A DNA stretch of 45,921 nucleotides, taken from the NCBI GenBank assembly GCA_045538895.1, contig JAZQEH010000020.1, forward strand, positions 1-45,921, in the 5' to 3' direction. The notes beneath the pieces are model-generated. The model ran no database searches. It had not been told where the DNA came from and worked only from the letters and a program-made list of their open reading frames with translations. The DNA is from UMGS902 sp045538895 (lineage in GTDB: Bacteria; Bacillota; Clostridia; Oscillospirales; CAG-272). Position numbers and translations under genes: made by a program. Shown here one piece after another: positions 7,510 through 16,756 of the stretch (positions within the stretch are counted from its first letter, which is position 1; every line of letters begins with the position of its first letter).

Positions 7510-8379
7510 TTATAACGGTATTGCATCTTTATGCGATACAACAAATGAGGAGAGTTTTGTTGCTTTTTCGGTTGCGGTTTTCAAATCTTCTCCAAAGAGG
7601 TATGATGTACACCAAGCCGCTGTAAAACTGTCGCCGGCACCCACGGTTGATACGACCTGCACCTTTTCGCCGCAGAATAAAAAGCCGTTTTTTTCTCGGC
7701 TGTCGAATACAAAAGAGCCTTTTTCGCCGAGAGTTATTATAAGAATCTTTATATTCGGGAATGTAGCGGTAATCGCTTTGGCAATGCTTTCATATGAGTC
7801 TTCTGTCACGGAATACAGTCCGAGTTCACGAAGCAGCGGTTCTTCTTCATCGCTGATTTTAAGTATTGTCGCATTTTCAAGGCAGAATTTTGCTGAGTCT
7901 TTACTGTAGCAATTTTTACGTAGATTTATGTCGCAGATGATTTCTTTGAACGTGCAGGACTTGCACAACTTTTCAAGAGCGGCTTTTGACACGGAGCTTC
8001 TCTGTATAAGCGTTCCGAAATAGAGTGCATCGGGGTGCAGTTTGTTTATTTCTTCTATATCATCATCCGACAAAACGATGTTGTCAAATGCGGTATTATC
8101 CAAAACATTGTAAGAGGGAACACCGCATTCGTTTAAATTAACTTCGCATCTGCCTGTGGCAAATGCGGTTGTTTTTATAAATCTTTCGTCTATTTGCAGG
8201 TTCTTTACGTTTTTTATTGCAGCTTTTCCGAGATCATCGTTTCCTACGGCGGATATCATAATGCTTTCTGCACCGCATCTTTTCGCATGTGCGGCAAAGT
8301 TTAAGGGAGCACCGCCGATAAGACGCTCGTTTTCATATACGTCCCAGATTATTTCACCGAATGATAGTATCTTTGGCAT
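7510..8379 (-). CDS. PfkB-family carbohydrate kinase, probable fructokinase
   Basis: This encodes 289 residues of the ribokinase fold. Sugar-binding motifs near the start include GGAPLNFAAHAKRCG. The C-terminal signature STVGAGDSFTAAW holds the catalytic Asp at about residue 250 and the anion-hole glycines. The likely reaction is ATP-dependent phosphorylation of fructose. That substrate is inferred from context: the gene follows an AraC regulator by 10 bp and diverges from two GH32 fructan hydrolases. The start ATG at 8377-8379 has a TGAGGT site upstream. The length fits fructokinases of this family. Confidence 0.85.
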   Translation of the reverse strand: MPKILSFGEIIWDVYENERLIGGAPLNFAAHAKRCGAESIMISAVGNDDLGKAAIKNVKNLQIDERFIKTTAFATGRCEVNLNECGVPSYNVLDNTAFDNIVLSDDDIEEINKLHPDALYFGTLIQRSSVSKAALEKLCKSCTFKEIICDINLRKNCYSKDSAKFCLENATILKISDEEEPLLRELGLYSVTEDSYESIAKAITATFPNIKILIITLGEKGSFVFDSREKNGFLFCGEKVQVVSTVGAGDSFTAAWCTSYLFGEDLKTATEKATKLSSFVVSHKDAIPL

Positions 8380-8389
8380 TGCGTTAACC

Positions 8390-9190
8390 TCATTTTTTTC
8401 GTCTGTATTCCGACGGTGTCATAGAAACATGGTATTTAAAGAATTTGAGAAAACTGTTTGCACTTGAGAAGTTAAGCACTGCTGCAATTTTCTCTAAAGA
8501 ATAGTTAGTGGTGGCAAGCAGACCTTTTGCAATGTTAATGCGTTCTGCCGCTATCATTTCGCTAAGTGTCTTGCCGCTGCACTTTTTTACCACTCTGCAG
8601 ATATGATCCTTGTTAAACCCCAGTGCATCTGCAATCTGCTCGGCCGACGGATCTTCTTTTGCATGTTCACTTATATATGCACACACATCATCATATAGCT
8701 TTTGCTGCACGGGAATCGCATTGAAACTTTGTTTTATGGACTGCAAAATCAATAAAAGATAACAGTCGCTCGAAACAGAGTCGTATTTTGCTTGGTGAGT
8801 GGAGCGGTACATATCCGAAAAAGCGCCTGTAATGCTGCTCGACAGAGTTGAGGCGTGAAAGTTTTTTTCTCCTATAAAAAAGTGAAGGTCACTGCAATCA
8901 AACCTCACAAGGTAGAAGCAAGAACTTTCTCCTCTTGAAGAACGCAGTCCAAGTCGTGTTCCGACATCGGCACACAGTATTTCTCCTCTGCTTAGCGAAA
9001 GCAGTTCTCCGTTTAAAGAGAACAGCAGGCTGCCGCTTTCTACGTACAGTAATACGGCATGATTCTGCATGCTTGGAGGCAATTCCCAGCCGTCCGAATC
9101 GGTACTGACCTTTTGTATGTTCCATACATCGGTGAAAAAAGGCACCTTTTCACGTCGGTATGTTTCGGTATGAATGGGGAAATTTATCAT
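8390..9190 (-). CDS. AraC-family transcription regulator
   Basis: This encodes 266 residues. Residues about 25-120 form a cupin-like sensing domain. Residues about 165-266 hold two helix-turn-helix units with family motifs DHICRVVKKCSG and the late block FSSANSFLKFFKYHVSMTPSEYRRKK. It is first in a two-gene operon with the kinase and diverges from the GH32 genes, so it most likely senses a fructan-derived sugar and activates both sides. AGGAG lies seven bases before the start. A perfect 7-bp inverted repeat in the intergenic region is a candidate target. Confidence 0.9.
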   Translation of the reverse strand: MINFPIHTETYRREKVPFFTDVWNIQKVSTDSDGWELPPSMQNHAVLLYVESGSLLFSLNGELLSLSRGEILCADVGTRLGLRSSRGESSCFYLVRFDCSDLHFFIGEKNFHASTLSSSITGAFSDMYRSTHQAKYDSVSSDCYLLLILQSIKQSFNAIPVQQKLYDDVCAYISEHAKEDPSAEQIADALGFNKDHICRVVKKCSGKTLSEMIAAERINIAKGLLATTNYSLEKIAAVLNFSSANSFLKFFKYHVSMTPSEYRRKK

Positions 9191-9218
9191 ATTGAGCTCC
9201 TGATATTTGTTGATTAAA

Positions 9219-9246
9219 TTTTATAGTGCCTTCTTTAAAATGTCAA
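9219..9246 (-). promoter_or_regulatory. Promoter of the araC-kinase operon
   Basis: On the minus strand, TTGACA (9246-9241) and TAAAAT (9224-9219) are separated by 16 bases. The -10 box ends about 29 bases before the AraC start codon. Confidence 0.7.
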
Positions 9247-9261
9247 TACGAAAGTCGTATT
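9245..9261. promoter_or_regulatory. Palindromic operator candidate
   Basis: AATACGA (9245-9251) and TCGTATT (9255-9261) form a perfect 7-bp inverted repeat with a 3-base spacer. It abuts the -35 box of the minus-strand promoter and lies 26 bases upstream of the plus-strand -35 box. A regulator bound here could act on both directions. Confidence 0.5.
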
Positions 9262-9287
9262 TTGGCACTTATTTGAAATATTCTCAC

Positions 9288-9317
9288 TTGAGGTATGCAT
9301 AGTCTTTATGCTATACT
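9288..9317 (+). promoter_or_regulatory. Promoter of the GH32 genes
   Basis: TTGAGG (9288-9293) and TATACT (9312-9317) are separated by 18 bases, with a TG extension just before the -10 box. Transcription would start about 15-20 bases before the start codon at 9340. Confidence 0.65.
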
Positions 9318-9339
9318 TATAGTGCAAGGAGTGAAAATT

Positions 9340-10887
9340 ATGAAAACATTGATTTCTGATAAATATATGTTGTTCCCCGTAAATTCACGGGCGGCAAATA
9401 AAAAGGTATGTCTTTATGACGGTGACAAGCTGATGTTTGATTTTGACTGCCGTATTGACAATATAACCCCGAATTTTACTGCGTATGTTGACGTTTCTGA
9501 ATTTGTCGGCAAAGAAGTTGAGCTTACGGTAAATCCGTGTGTGCCGTATGAGCCGAAGTTTGCATGTGAAATGCTGCTACCCGATCTTTGGAAAGAGCCG
9601 CTTCGTCCCGAGGTGCATTTTACGGTTAAAAACGGTTGGAACAATGACCCTAACGGACTTATTTACCGTGACGGGATTTATCACATGTTCTATCAGTATA
9701 ATCCTGCGGCTCCCGTGTGGGGAAATATGCATTGGGGACATGCTGTAAGCCGTGATCTTTTGCATTGGAAAGAAAAGGACGTTGCACTTTTTCCGGATGA
9801 AAAGGGAACGATGTTTTCGGGTTCTGCCATTACAGATGAAAAAAATGTAACGGGACTTGGCGCGGGCACGATGCTTCTTTACTATACGGCGGCAGGCGGA
9901 ACAAACCTGCTTTCAAAGGGGCAGAAGTTTACGCAGTGCTTAGCTTTTTCAAAAGACGGCGAAACTTTTACCAAATATGCGGGCAATCCCGTTGTACCGC
10001 ATATTGAAGCGGCAAACCGAGATCCAAAGGTTGTGTACGTAGATGAAATCGGCAAATATATTATGGCAATCTACCGTGCCGAGGGCAGATATGAATTGCT
10101 TTCCTCCACCGACCTTCTGAACTGGGATGAGTTTCAGGAGATTGAGCTTCACGGAGATGCTGAATGTCCCGATTTGTTTCCTCTCGAATGTGACGGCAAG
10201 AGGTACTATGTTCTTATGGGAGCAAAGGATATCTACATTGTCGGACATTTTGAAAAAGACCGCTTTGTGATTGACTGTAGCGAGAAAAAACTCACTCATC
10301 TTAAAATGAGTTATGCGGCACAGAGCTTTTCGGGTGTGCCCCATGGCAGAGTGGTGCGTATCGCATGGCATAAAATTAATGCTCCTGCGGATAATTTCGC
10401 TTCTCAGATGAGTTTTCCCACCGATATGCGGCTTGAAAAGGTTAATGATGAGGTATACCTTGCAGCTACACCGATTAAAGAGATAGAAAATCTGTATGTA
10501 AACGGCGAAGCTTTACAGGATATTACTCTCGCAGAAACAAAGATAATCGAAACCGGAGCGGCGGCACTCGATATTTCACTCTCGATGCCGTATGTACACG
10601 GAGAAAAGCTTGTAATCAATATGTTCGGCACCGATCTTGCATGCGATATGGACAAAAACGAGTTAAGATGCAAGGGTGTAAAAATGCCGCTTTCACTGAA
10701 CGGCGATAAGGTTGATGTACGTATACTTGTTGACAGATGCTCTGTTGAGATTTTTGCAGACGGAGGAAAGATATTTGCAGCGGCAGTCGCTTTTGCAGAT
10801 TACAATCTCCCGATGTTGACTTTAAATAAAAACGAAAGAATTACAATAGACAGCTTTACATGGCATACTCTTAAAAACATTCATTAA
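9340..10887 (+). CDS. Cytoplasmic GH32 beta-fructosidase
   Basis: This encodes 515 residues with no signal peptide, so the enzyme acts in the cytoplasm. It cleaves terminal fructose from sucrose or short fructo-oligosaccharides. GH32 motifs are complete: nucleophile D103 in WNNDPNG, D228 in NRDPKV, and acid/base E275 in the AECPD block. A C-terminal beta-sandwich ends with the usual VDRCSVEIFADGG segment. The start at 9340 has AAGGAG at 9326-9331; a start at 9295 would lie inside the promoter region. The secreted GH32 follows 14 bp downstream. Together with the kinase, this enzyme would feed fructose 6-phosphate into glycolysis. Confidence 0.92.
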   Translation: MKTLISDKYMLFPVNSRAANKKVCLYDGDKLMFDFDCRIDNITPNFTAYVDVSEFVGKEVELTVNPCVPYEPKFACEMLLPDLWKEPLRPEVHFTVKNGWNNDPNGLIYRDGIYHMFYQYNPAAPVWGNMHWGHAVSRDLLHWKEKDVALFPDEKGTMFSGSAITDEKNVTGLGAGTMLLYYTAAGGTNLLSKGQKFTQCLAFSKDGETFTKYAGNPVVPHIEAANRDPKVVYVDEIGKYIMAIYRAEGRYELLSSTDLLNWDEFQEIELHGDAECPDLFPLECDGKRYYVLMGAKDIYIVGHFEKDRFVIDCSEKKLTHLKMSYAAQSFSGVPHGRVVRIAWHKINAPADNFASQMSFPTDMRLEKVNDEVYLAATPIKEIENLYVNGEALQDITLAETKIIETGAAALDISLSMPYVHGEKLVINMFGTDLACDMDKNELRCKGVKMPLSLNGDKVDVRILVDRCSVEIFADGGKIFAAAVAFADYNLPMLTLNKNERITIDSFTWHTLKNIH

Positions 10888-10901
10888 AAGGAGTGGTACT
10901 T

Positions 10902-13880
10902 TTGAAAAAGATTATAGCGATATTGGTTCTTGCATTCGTTTTAACCCTCGTTATTTCTGCCGAAAGCGGAGATGTTAATGATGACGGCAACGAAGATTTG
11001 CTAGACGCTATATTTGTGCTTAAGCAGACGGTAAAAGAAAATCCGCATGAAACGGCTGATCTTAACGGAGACGGTATTGTATCGTTTGCGGATGTTATTG
11101 TTTTGCTCAGCCGTGTTGTAAATGAGCCTAAAAAAAACGTGGCGGTTGATGTATCGAATAAACTTTCATTTACCGCTACAGGTGCATCATGGAGTTATAT
11201 CAACGGACAGCTTGTGGTGAACAGCACAACGGGTTCGGACGGCTTTGCTATCAGCCACACATACGTTCCTGCCGGTACTGCATTTGAAGTAGAGGCTACT
11301 ATGCAGATAACCGACGGAAACTGCGGCGGTATTACTTTCGGCGTGGCTGCACCTACCAGCCCTTCAGTTGCGTGGTATTGCGTGAACGTAAACAAGGGAA
11401 GCAAAAATACACGTTTGTTCTCGGTCGGCACAGGAACTGTGGGCACAAATTCGGCAGCGCAAAGACCTCTTACCGAAGAAGAACTTGCAAAGGACACCTT
11501 TACAATTAAAGTTTCGGTTACCGAAAGAGGAAAGATATCTTACTATCTGGACGGTGCTTTTGTTGCTTCATATAATGAGCCGGACTTTGCGGGAGGATAT
11601 ATCGGATTTAACTCTTTCAAGAGCCGTGTGGTATTCAGTAACATAAAATTGCGTACCGGCGAAAACTCTTTTAATGAAAACAAAGCAATCGATGTAGTAA
11701 GCGGCAACTGGAATTATAACAGCGGCATCCTTACTGCAACTAACTCCACAAGAGGCGACAGCTTTGCGATGACAGATGTTTATGTTCCGGCAAAAACAGC
11801 TTTTAAAGTTGATGCTAAATTAAATGTAACTGCCGGCCGCAAAACAGGCGGTATTGTATTTGGTGCAAATGACAAGGCAAATCCTGCGTCGGGCTGGTAC
11901 TGTCTGAACGTGGCAGTTGCAGAAAAGAGAGCTCGCCTTTTCGGTGTCAAAGTAGGAACTATAAGCGGTACTTCAAATGTTTTTGCACTTTCTGATGAAA
12001 AGCTTTCGCAAACCAAGTTCGATGTTTCAATTGATGTTAGTGCAGACGGAATAATGAATTGCTATCTTGACGGTGAACACATAATAACGGGTACTAAGTC
12101 GGATTTTGCAGGCGGATATATCGGATTTAATACCTTTAAATCCAATGTAGTCTTCAGCGATATTGTAATTACTGTAGACGGTGTAAAGCAAACTCTTGGC
12201 GATATGTCTTTGTCTTACGGTGAAAAGAGTATTGATATTGATGTATCTCAGACATATCACAAGGTTGATATAGGAGATTATAGCGGCGAGGTTATAATAA
12301 AAGCGGATTTGCCAAGCGGTTATACCGCAAGTGTGGGTACTACTGCTTTTGTGGATGGAGAATACACATTTACTCCTGAATACGGCAAAAACGTAGTTAA
12401 AGTAGATATCCGTGATAAGTATGCACGCAAGAGCACCGTTACGTTCGAGCTTTGGCGTGATATACCTACTGAACTTATATATTCGGATACTTACCGTCCT
12501 AAATACCATGTTACTCCTCCGATTAACTTTATGAATGACCCTAACGGATTGTTTTATAACGAAGCAACGGGCGAGTATCATGCATATTACCAATGGAATC
12601 CTACGGTAATGAAGATGGGAAATCAGGTCTGGGGTCATGCTTCTTCTACCGATTTGTTAAATTGGACAGATTACGGTATTGCCATCGACCGTCCTGCTGA
12701 CGGTGACTTGATGTTCAGCGGATGCGCAGTAGTAGATAAGGATAACACAAGCGGACTTTTTGATGAAAGCGTAGCACCGGAAAACCGTGTGGTTGCGCTC
12801 TATACCGCAACAGGCCCCTTCCGTCAGGAGCTTGCATATTCAACCGATGGCGGCTACACATTTACAAAATATGGAAACAACCCCGTAATCGCTTCTTCTG
12901 CGTACTTTGCATCCTTCCGTGATCCTAAGGTACAGTGGATCGAAGAAAAAGGACTCTGGCTTATGGTTATAGCGGGCGGACCTATGGAGCTTTATATTTC
13001 CCCCGACCTTATCAACTGGACTTCACAAGGAACAATGAAATATCTTGACGGTTCAACTATCGAAAGTGAATGTCCGATGCTGCTTGCACTTCCGCTTGAC
13101 GGTGATGAAAGCAATGTCAAATATGTTTATGTCGGTTCGGGTAAGTTCTATGTGGTCGGCGACCTTGTATGGGACGGTGACACAGTTAAATTTGTTGCGG
13201 AGCAGAGAAGAAATAATACTATGTTCTATGCCGATGCTCATTACGCAACTCAGAATTTCTACAATGATGCTGATGGACGCACACTTGTTATGAGCTGGAT
13301 GCGTGATAATAAATCGGGATTTTTGCTTGATAACAAATATTGGCACGGTATGCAGTCCATGCCTTATGTAACATCACTTGTTACCGAAAACGGTCAGATG
13401 GTTCTTAAGTTTGAGCCAATTGAAGAAATTGAAGAAATAAAGGGCGATACGCTTTGCGAGTTTAAGAACATAACACTTGAGAGCAACTCACTCGACCTTG
13501 AAAATGTAAATGCGGTATATGGCATTTTCGACCTGAATGCAAAGCTTGAAGAGGGGGCAATCCTTACTCTTTCTATGCGTGAGGGTGACGGATATGCAAC
13601 TACATTTACATTCAAGTATCTGACTGCTAACACAGTAGAAGTAACGATGAATACAAAGAATTCGGGATCGATAGCGAGAATTACAAAAACCGCAACTATT
13701 ACTTGCGACAGTGACGGATACTTCTCACTTTACGCACTGCTTGACAATAGCGTTATTGAGGCATTCACCTCCGATGGTAAGGTCTTTGCAGACTTTATCT
13801 TCCCGACGGCAGGCGGTATATCCCTTGAGGCAAGCGGAACTGCGTTGCTCAGAACGTTTGCATTGTATGAAACAAAATAG
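10902..13880 (+). CDS. Secreted GH32 fructanase with N-terminal dockerin
   Basis: This encodes 992 residues from a TTG start at 10902, chosen because AAGGAG lies at 10888-10893. Order of parts: signal peptide (about 1-23); type-I dockerin (about 24-75) with two calcium loops, DVNDDGNEDLLD and DLNGDGIVSFAD; two copies of a concanavalin-like domain (about 80-250 and 259-422), both ending in GGYIGFN-F-S-VVFS; a linker beta domain; and GH32 (about 530-990). Catalytic residues are D546 in MNDPNG, D674 in FRDPKV and E723 in SECPM. It should cut inulin or levan outside the cell, docked on a scaffoldin. A dockerin right behind the signal peptide is unusual. It is in an operon with the cytoplasmic GH32. 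Confidence 0.92.
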   Translation: MKKIIAILVLAFVLTLVISAESGDVNDDGNEDLLDAIFVLKQTVKENPHETADLNGDGIVSFADVIVLLSRVVNEPKKNVAVDVSNKLSFTATGASWSYINGQLVVNSTTGSDGFAISHTYVPAGTAFEVEATMQITDGNCGGITFGVAAPTSPSVAWYCVNVNKGSKNTRLFSVGTGTVGTNSAAQRPLTEEELAKDTFTIKVSVTERGKISYYLDGAFVASYNEPDFAGGYIGFNSFKSRVVFSNIKLRTGENSFNENKAIDVVSGNWNYNSGILTATNSTRGDSFAMTDVYVPAKTAFKVDAKLNVTAGRKTGGIVFGANDKANPASGWYCLNVAVAEKRARLFGVKVGTISGTSNVFALSDEKLSQTKFDVSIDVSADGIMNCYLDGEHIITGTKSDFAGGYIGFNTFKSNVVFSDIVITVDGVKQTLGDMSLSYGEKSIDIDVSQTYHKVDIGDYSGEVIIKADLPSGYTASVGTTAFVDGEYTFTPEYGKNVVKVDIRDKYARKSTVTFELWRDIPTELIYSDTYRPKYHVTPPINFMNDPNGLFYNEATGEYHAYYQWNPTVMKMGNQVWGHASSTDLLNWTDYGIAIDRPADGDLMFSGCAVVDKDNTSGLFDESVAPENRVVALYTATGPFRQELAYSTDGGYTFTKYGNNPVIASSAYFASFRDPKVQWIEEKGLWLMVIAGGPMELYISPDLINWTSQGTMKYLDGSTIESECPMLLALPLDGDESNVKYVYVGSGKFYVVGDLVWDGDTVKFVAEQRRNNTMFYADAHYATQNFYNDADGRTLVMSWMRDNKSGFLLDNKYWHGMQSMPYVTSLVTENGQMVLKFEPIEEIEEIKGDTLCEFKNITLESNSLDLENVNAVYGIFDLNAKLEEGAILTLSMREGDGYATTFTFKYLTANTVEVTMNTKNSGSIARITKTATITCDSDGYFSLYALLDNSVIEAFTSDGKVFADFIFPTAGGISLEASGTALLRTFALYETK

Positions 13881-13914
13881 GCTGCAAGCGTTGTATACTG
13901 AAATATAATGATTT

Positions 13915-13969
13915 AGGTGGTTTTCTCCGATTTGCGTACTCGAAAAAAGAGAAAACCACCTTTATTTTT
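13915..13969 (+). terminator. Terminator after the GH32 operon
   Basis: AGGTGGTTTTCTC (13915-13927) pairs perfectly with its complement at 13949-13961. The loop is about 21 bases, and TTTATTTTTG follows. Confidence 0.8.
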
Positions 13970-13995
13970 GTTCTCAGTTATGGTATTCTTATAGT
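13968..13995 (+). promoter_or_regulatory. Putative promoter of the ASKHA gene
   Basis: TTGTTC (13968-13973) and TATAGT (13990-13995) are 16 bases apart. They lie right after the preceding terminator and about 70 bases before the start codon. Confidence 0.4.
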
Positions 13996-14064
13996 ATGGA
14001 ACCAAGTGCGGCGAGGCACTGCGACATTTCGTGCAGTTGACGGCGGAAAGATAAGGAGTTTATT

Positions 14065-15465
14065 ATGCCGATTCTGAAGGTGATACAAAACGGAATAGAA
14101 AAGACCGCTCTGTTTGAGGGTGAAAAACCTCTTGGCGAGCTGCTTGGAATAGCAGACGTGCATATCGACAAGCCTTGCGGCGGTCACGGTTCATGCAAAA
14201 AGTGCACGGTGACGGTTAACGGTAAAGAGGTGCTTGCGTGTCAGCATACCGTGCGTGGTGATGCCGAAGTGATAATTCCCGATAATAATGATATTATTTC
14301 TGTAACGGGTGCAGCCGAAAGCGGCAACGTCACAGAAAGTGTTTGCCTTTGCCTTGATATAGGTACAACCACGCTTGCACTTGCACTTGTGTCGCTTGAC
14401 GAAAAAAGAATTATAAAAACAAAAACCGCACCTAATCCCCAGCGAGAATTCGGTGCAGACGTAATTTCAAGAATAGAATACTGTGCCAAAAACGGAGCGA
14501 GTAAACTTCAAAAAGCACTCATCTCAAGACTAATAAAAATGTCGGACGAGCTTCTTTATGAATATAAAGTAAATGCAGTTGAAAAAATGTACGTGGCAGG
14601 AAATACAACCATGCTTCATCTGCTTTTCGGTATAGACTGCTCTTCACTTGGCGTAAGCCCGTACACTCCCGTGTTTCTGGAAGAAAAACGGATAAGCGGA
14701 AAAGAGCTTGGGCTTGATAAGATAGAGGAGATCGTTTCGCTCCCCGGTATCTCTGCCTTTGTGGGAGCAGATATCGTTTCGGGCCTCGGATTTATCGGCA
14801 AGTCCGATAAGTATTCGCTTCTTATTGACCTCGGCACGAATGCAGAAATCGTACTTTTTAACAATGATAAGTATTTATGTGCAACTGCGGCGGCAGGTCC
14901 CTGCTTTGAGGGGGCAAGCATCTCGTGCGGCATGAGCGCTTCATTCGGTGCGGTGTGCCGGTACAGAGCAGACGGCAGTTATTCCGTAATCGGTGACACA
15001 GAGCCGGTGGGAATATGTGCAACGGGACTTGTAGATATAATTGCAGAGCTTGTGCGAAACGGAACCGTTGACGAAAGCGGTTACATGGAGAAGAATTTTA
15101 CCTTATCCGATGTAAACGTGACTTCTGCGGATATCCGTGAATTTCAGCTTGCAAAATCCGCTGTAATGTCGGCTATAGAGTGCCTTATAAAGCGTGGCGG
15201 TGTTAAACTCTGCGATATTGAAAAAATGTATATTGCAGGCGGCTTTTCTGCACAGCTGAATATTGAAAATGCGGCATATCTCGGACTTGTGCCGAAAGAA
15301 CTTATAAACGTTTTTGAGCCCATAAACAATTCCAGCCTTCTCGGTGCGGTGAAGTTTGCCTGTGATGGAAACGACCTTGCAGAAATTGCGGAAAAAGCAG
15401 AGTTTATCGACCTTGGTGCAGATAGTCTGTTCTCGGAACTGTTTTTTAACAATATGTCTTTTTAA
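14065..15465 (+). CDS. ASKHA-domain [2Fe-2S] protein (RACo-like)
   Basis: This encodes 466 residues. The N-terminus is a plant-type [2Fe-2S] ferredoxin domain with CGGHGSCKKC and a later Cys in LACQ. Residues about 95-460 match the ASKHA fold of corrinoid reductive activators: DIGTTTLALAL (phosphate 1), IDLGTNAEIVL (phosphate 2), and GGFSAQLNIENAA near the end. RACo proteins use ATP to drive reduction of Co(II) in corrinoid methyl-transfer proteins. This one is about 150 residues shorter than typical RACo, with little linker between the ferredoxin and ATPase parts. No corrinoid protein or methyltransferase is in the window, so its partner is unknown. AAGGAG precedes the start. Confidence 0.85.
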   Translation: MPILKVIQNGIEKTALFEGEKPLGELLGIADVHIDKPCGGHGSCKKCTVTVNGKEVLACQHTVRGDAEVIIPDNNDIISVTGAAESGNVTESVCLCLDIGTTTLALALVSLDEKRIIKTKTAPNPQREFGADVISRIEYCAKNGASKLQKALISRLIKMSDELLYEYKVNAVEKMYVAGNTTMLHLLFGIDCSSLGVSPYTPVFLEEKRISGKELGLDKIEEIVSLPGISAFVGADIVSGLGFIGKSDKYSLLIDLGTNAEIVLFNNDKYLCATAAAGPCFEGASISCGMSASFGAVCRYRADGSYSVIGDTEPVGICATGLVDIIAELVRNGTVDESGYMEKNFTLSDVNVTSADIREFQLAKSAVMSAIECLIKRGGVKLCDIEKMYIAGGFSAQLNIENAAYLGLVPKELINVFEPINNSSLLGAVKFACDGNDLAEIAEKAEFIDLGADSLFSELFFNNMSF

Positions 15466-15470
15466 AGTAA

Positions 15471-15504
15471 AAAACACGCATGGGTTACATGCGTGTTTTT
15501 GTTA
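15471..15504. terminator. Bidirectional terminator
   Basis: AAAACACGCATG (15471-15482) pairs with its exact complement at 15488-15499 around a 5-base loop, with A and T runs outside. It lies between two convergent genes and can end both transcripts. Confidence 0.85.
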
Positions 15505-15506
15505 TA

Positions 15507-16655
15507 TTACAGGCAATAAATCAATGCGGCAATCCTTTTTGCCGACTCGGCTAATGAATCCAGCCGTATGTACTCGTTTAAGGAATGGATTTCTCCGCCG
15601 TCTGTTCCGAGGTTGTCTACACACGGAATACCGCACTCTGTTATATATGCCGCATCTGAGCCGCTTGGGCAGGCACGGGCACTTAGCACGGGGAGTCCGT
15701 TTTCTTTGTATATTTCATTCATACGGTCAAGCAGGGAAACGTTCTTTTCTGAAAGCACCATGGCAGGGCGAAAACTTATTTCTTCCAACACGCAGGTGCA
15801 TCCTTTAACGGTAGTGTTTTCAGCCACTTCGCAAACCTTTTGCTTTGCAAACTCAAGTTCTTCTTTGGTCGAAAAACGTATATCGGCATCAAAGTAGCAG
15901 TTTTCAGGCACCGTATTTACGGTAGTTCCTCCGTGAATCACACCGCAATTACACGTAAGACCGCTTGGATCTTTCATCTTTTCAAGTTCGATGATTTTAT
16001 AGGCGGCTTCTGCGATTGCATTTGCTGCATCTGTGCAGCGTGCCGAGTGAAGAGCTTTGCCGTGAACCGAAAAACGGAATCTTATTATTCCTTTACGTTC
16101 AAGAACGGCGGTGTCCCCTTTGATACCCTCAAGATTCAAGAAAGCCAAAGAGTCCTTTGCTTTATCACAAATATAGTTGATGGTGGCTTTTTTACTTGTT
16201 GCACTGCTGTTTTCCTCGTCGGATTGAAGTAGGAGCCGGACGGGGCGGGCGTTAAAGCCGCATCTCTCCAGAGCATCCATTGCCATACATGCGGCAACAA
16301 TTCCGCCCTTACAGTCCATTACGCCCGGACCGTACATTTTGCTTTCGTCACGCTTTACCGCGGGAGTTCCGAATGCACCGACGGGATGTACGGTATCCAT
16401 ATGTCCCGAAAGGCTTACGGTTTTTCCTTTTGCGTTTTTGTTCAGCGTGATGCAGATAACGTCACCAGATACGTCTTGCTTTGCCACTTCTGTTTCCCAG
16501 CCGTGCTTTTCTGCCATTCTCAAAAAATATGCACCGACGGCGTCAACACCTTTTTTGTAGCTGGTGGGACTTTCTATATTACATACATCTTCCAATACGT
16601 CAAGATAGATGTTATTCAATTTCTCGATTTCTTCAAATAATTGCTTGCATTTCAT
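15507..16655 (-). CDS. M20-family metallopeptidase
   Basis: This encodes 382 residues of the ArgE/DapE/CPG2 family of two-zinc peptidases and deacylases. Metal and catalytic motifs are present: SGHMDTVHP (first His and Asp), GPGVMDCKGG (bridging Asp), DEENSS (catalytic Glu and zinc Glu), and GGEIHSLNE near the end (last His). A lid/dimerisation domain sits between about residues 180 and 290. There is no signal peptide, so it is cytoplasmic. CPG2-like or dipeptidase substrates are likely, but specificity cannot be read from sequence. It is a single minus-strand gene with AGAGGTG before the start. Confidence 0.88.
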   Translation of the reverse strand: MKCKQLFEEIEKLNNIYLDVLEDVCNIESPTSYKKGVDAVGAYFLRMAEKHGWETEVAKQDVSGDVICITLNKNAKGKTVSLSGHMDTVHPVGAFGTPAVKRDESKMYGPGVMDCKGGIVAACMAMDALERCGFNARPVRLLLQSDEENSSATSKKATINYICDKAKDSLAFLNLEGIKGDTAVLERKGIIRFRFSVHGKALHSARCTDAANAIAEAAYKIIELEKMKDPSGLTCNCGVIHGGTTVNTVPENCYFDADIRFSTKEELEFAKQKVCEVAENTTVKGCTCVLEEISFRPAMVLSEKNVSLLDRMNEIYKENGLPVLSARACPSGSDAAYITECGIPCVDNLGTDGGEIHSLNEYIRLDSLAESAKRIAALIYCL

Positions 16656-16756
16656 AGATATACACCTCTTAAAGCATTATAACGCATTGCCGCAACATTT
16701 GCAAGCAAATAAACAACTGATTTTCCTGAAAAAACACGGTTGTTAATTGTATGTTA

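Noticed and set aside
12027..12638. 203-codon minus-strand frame inside the secreted GH32 gene
   Set aside because: It is antisense to conserved concanavalin and GH32 blocks and has no start signals.
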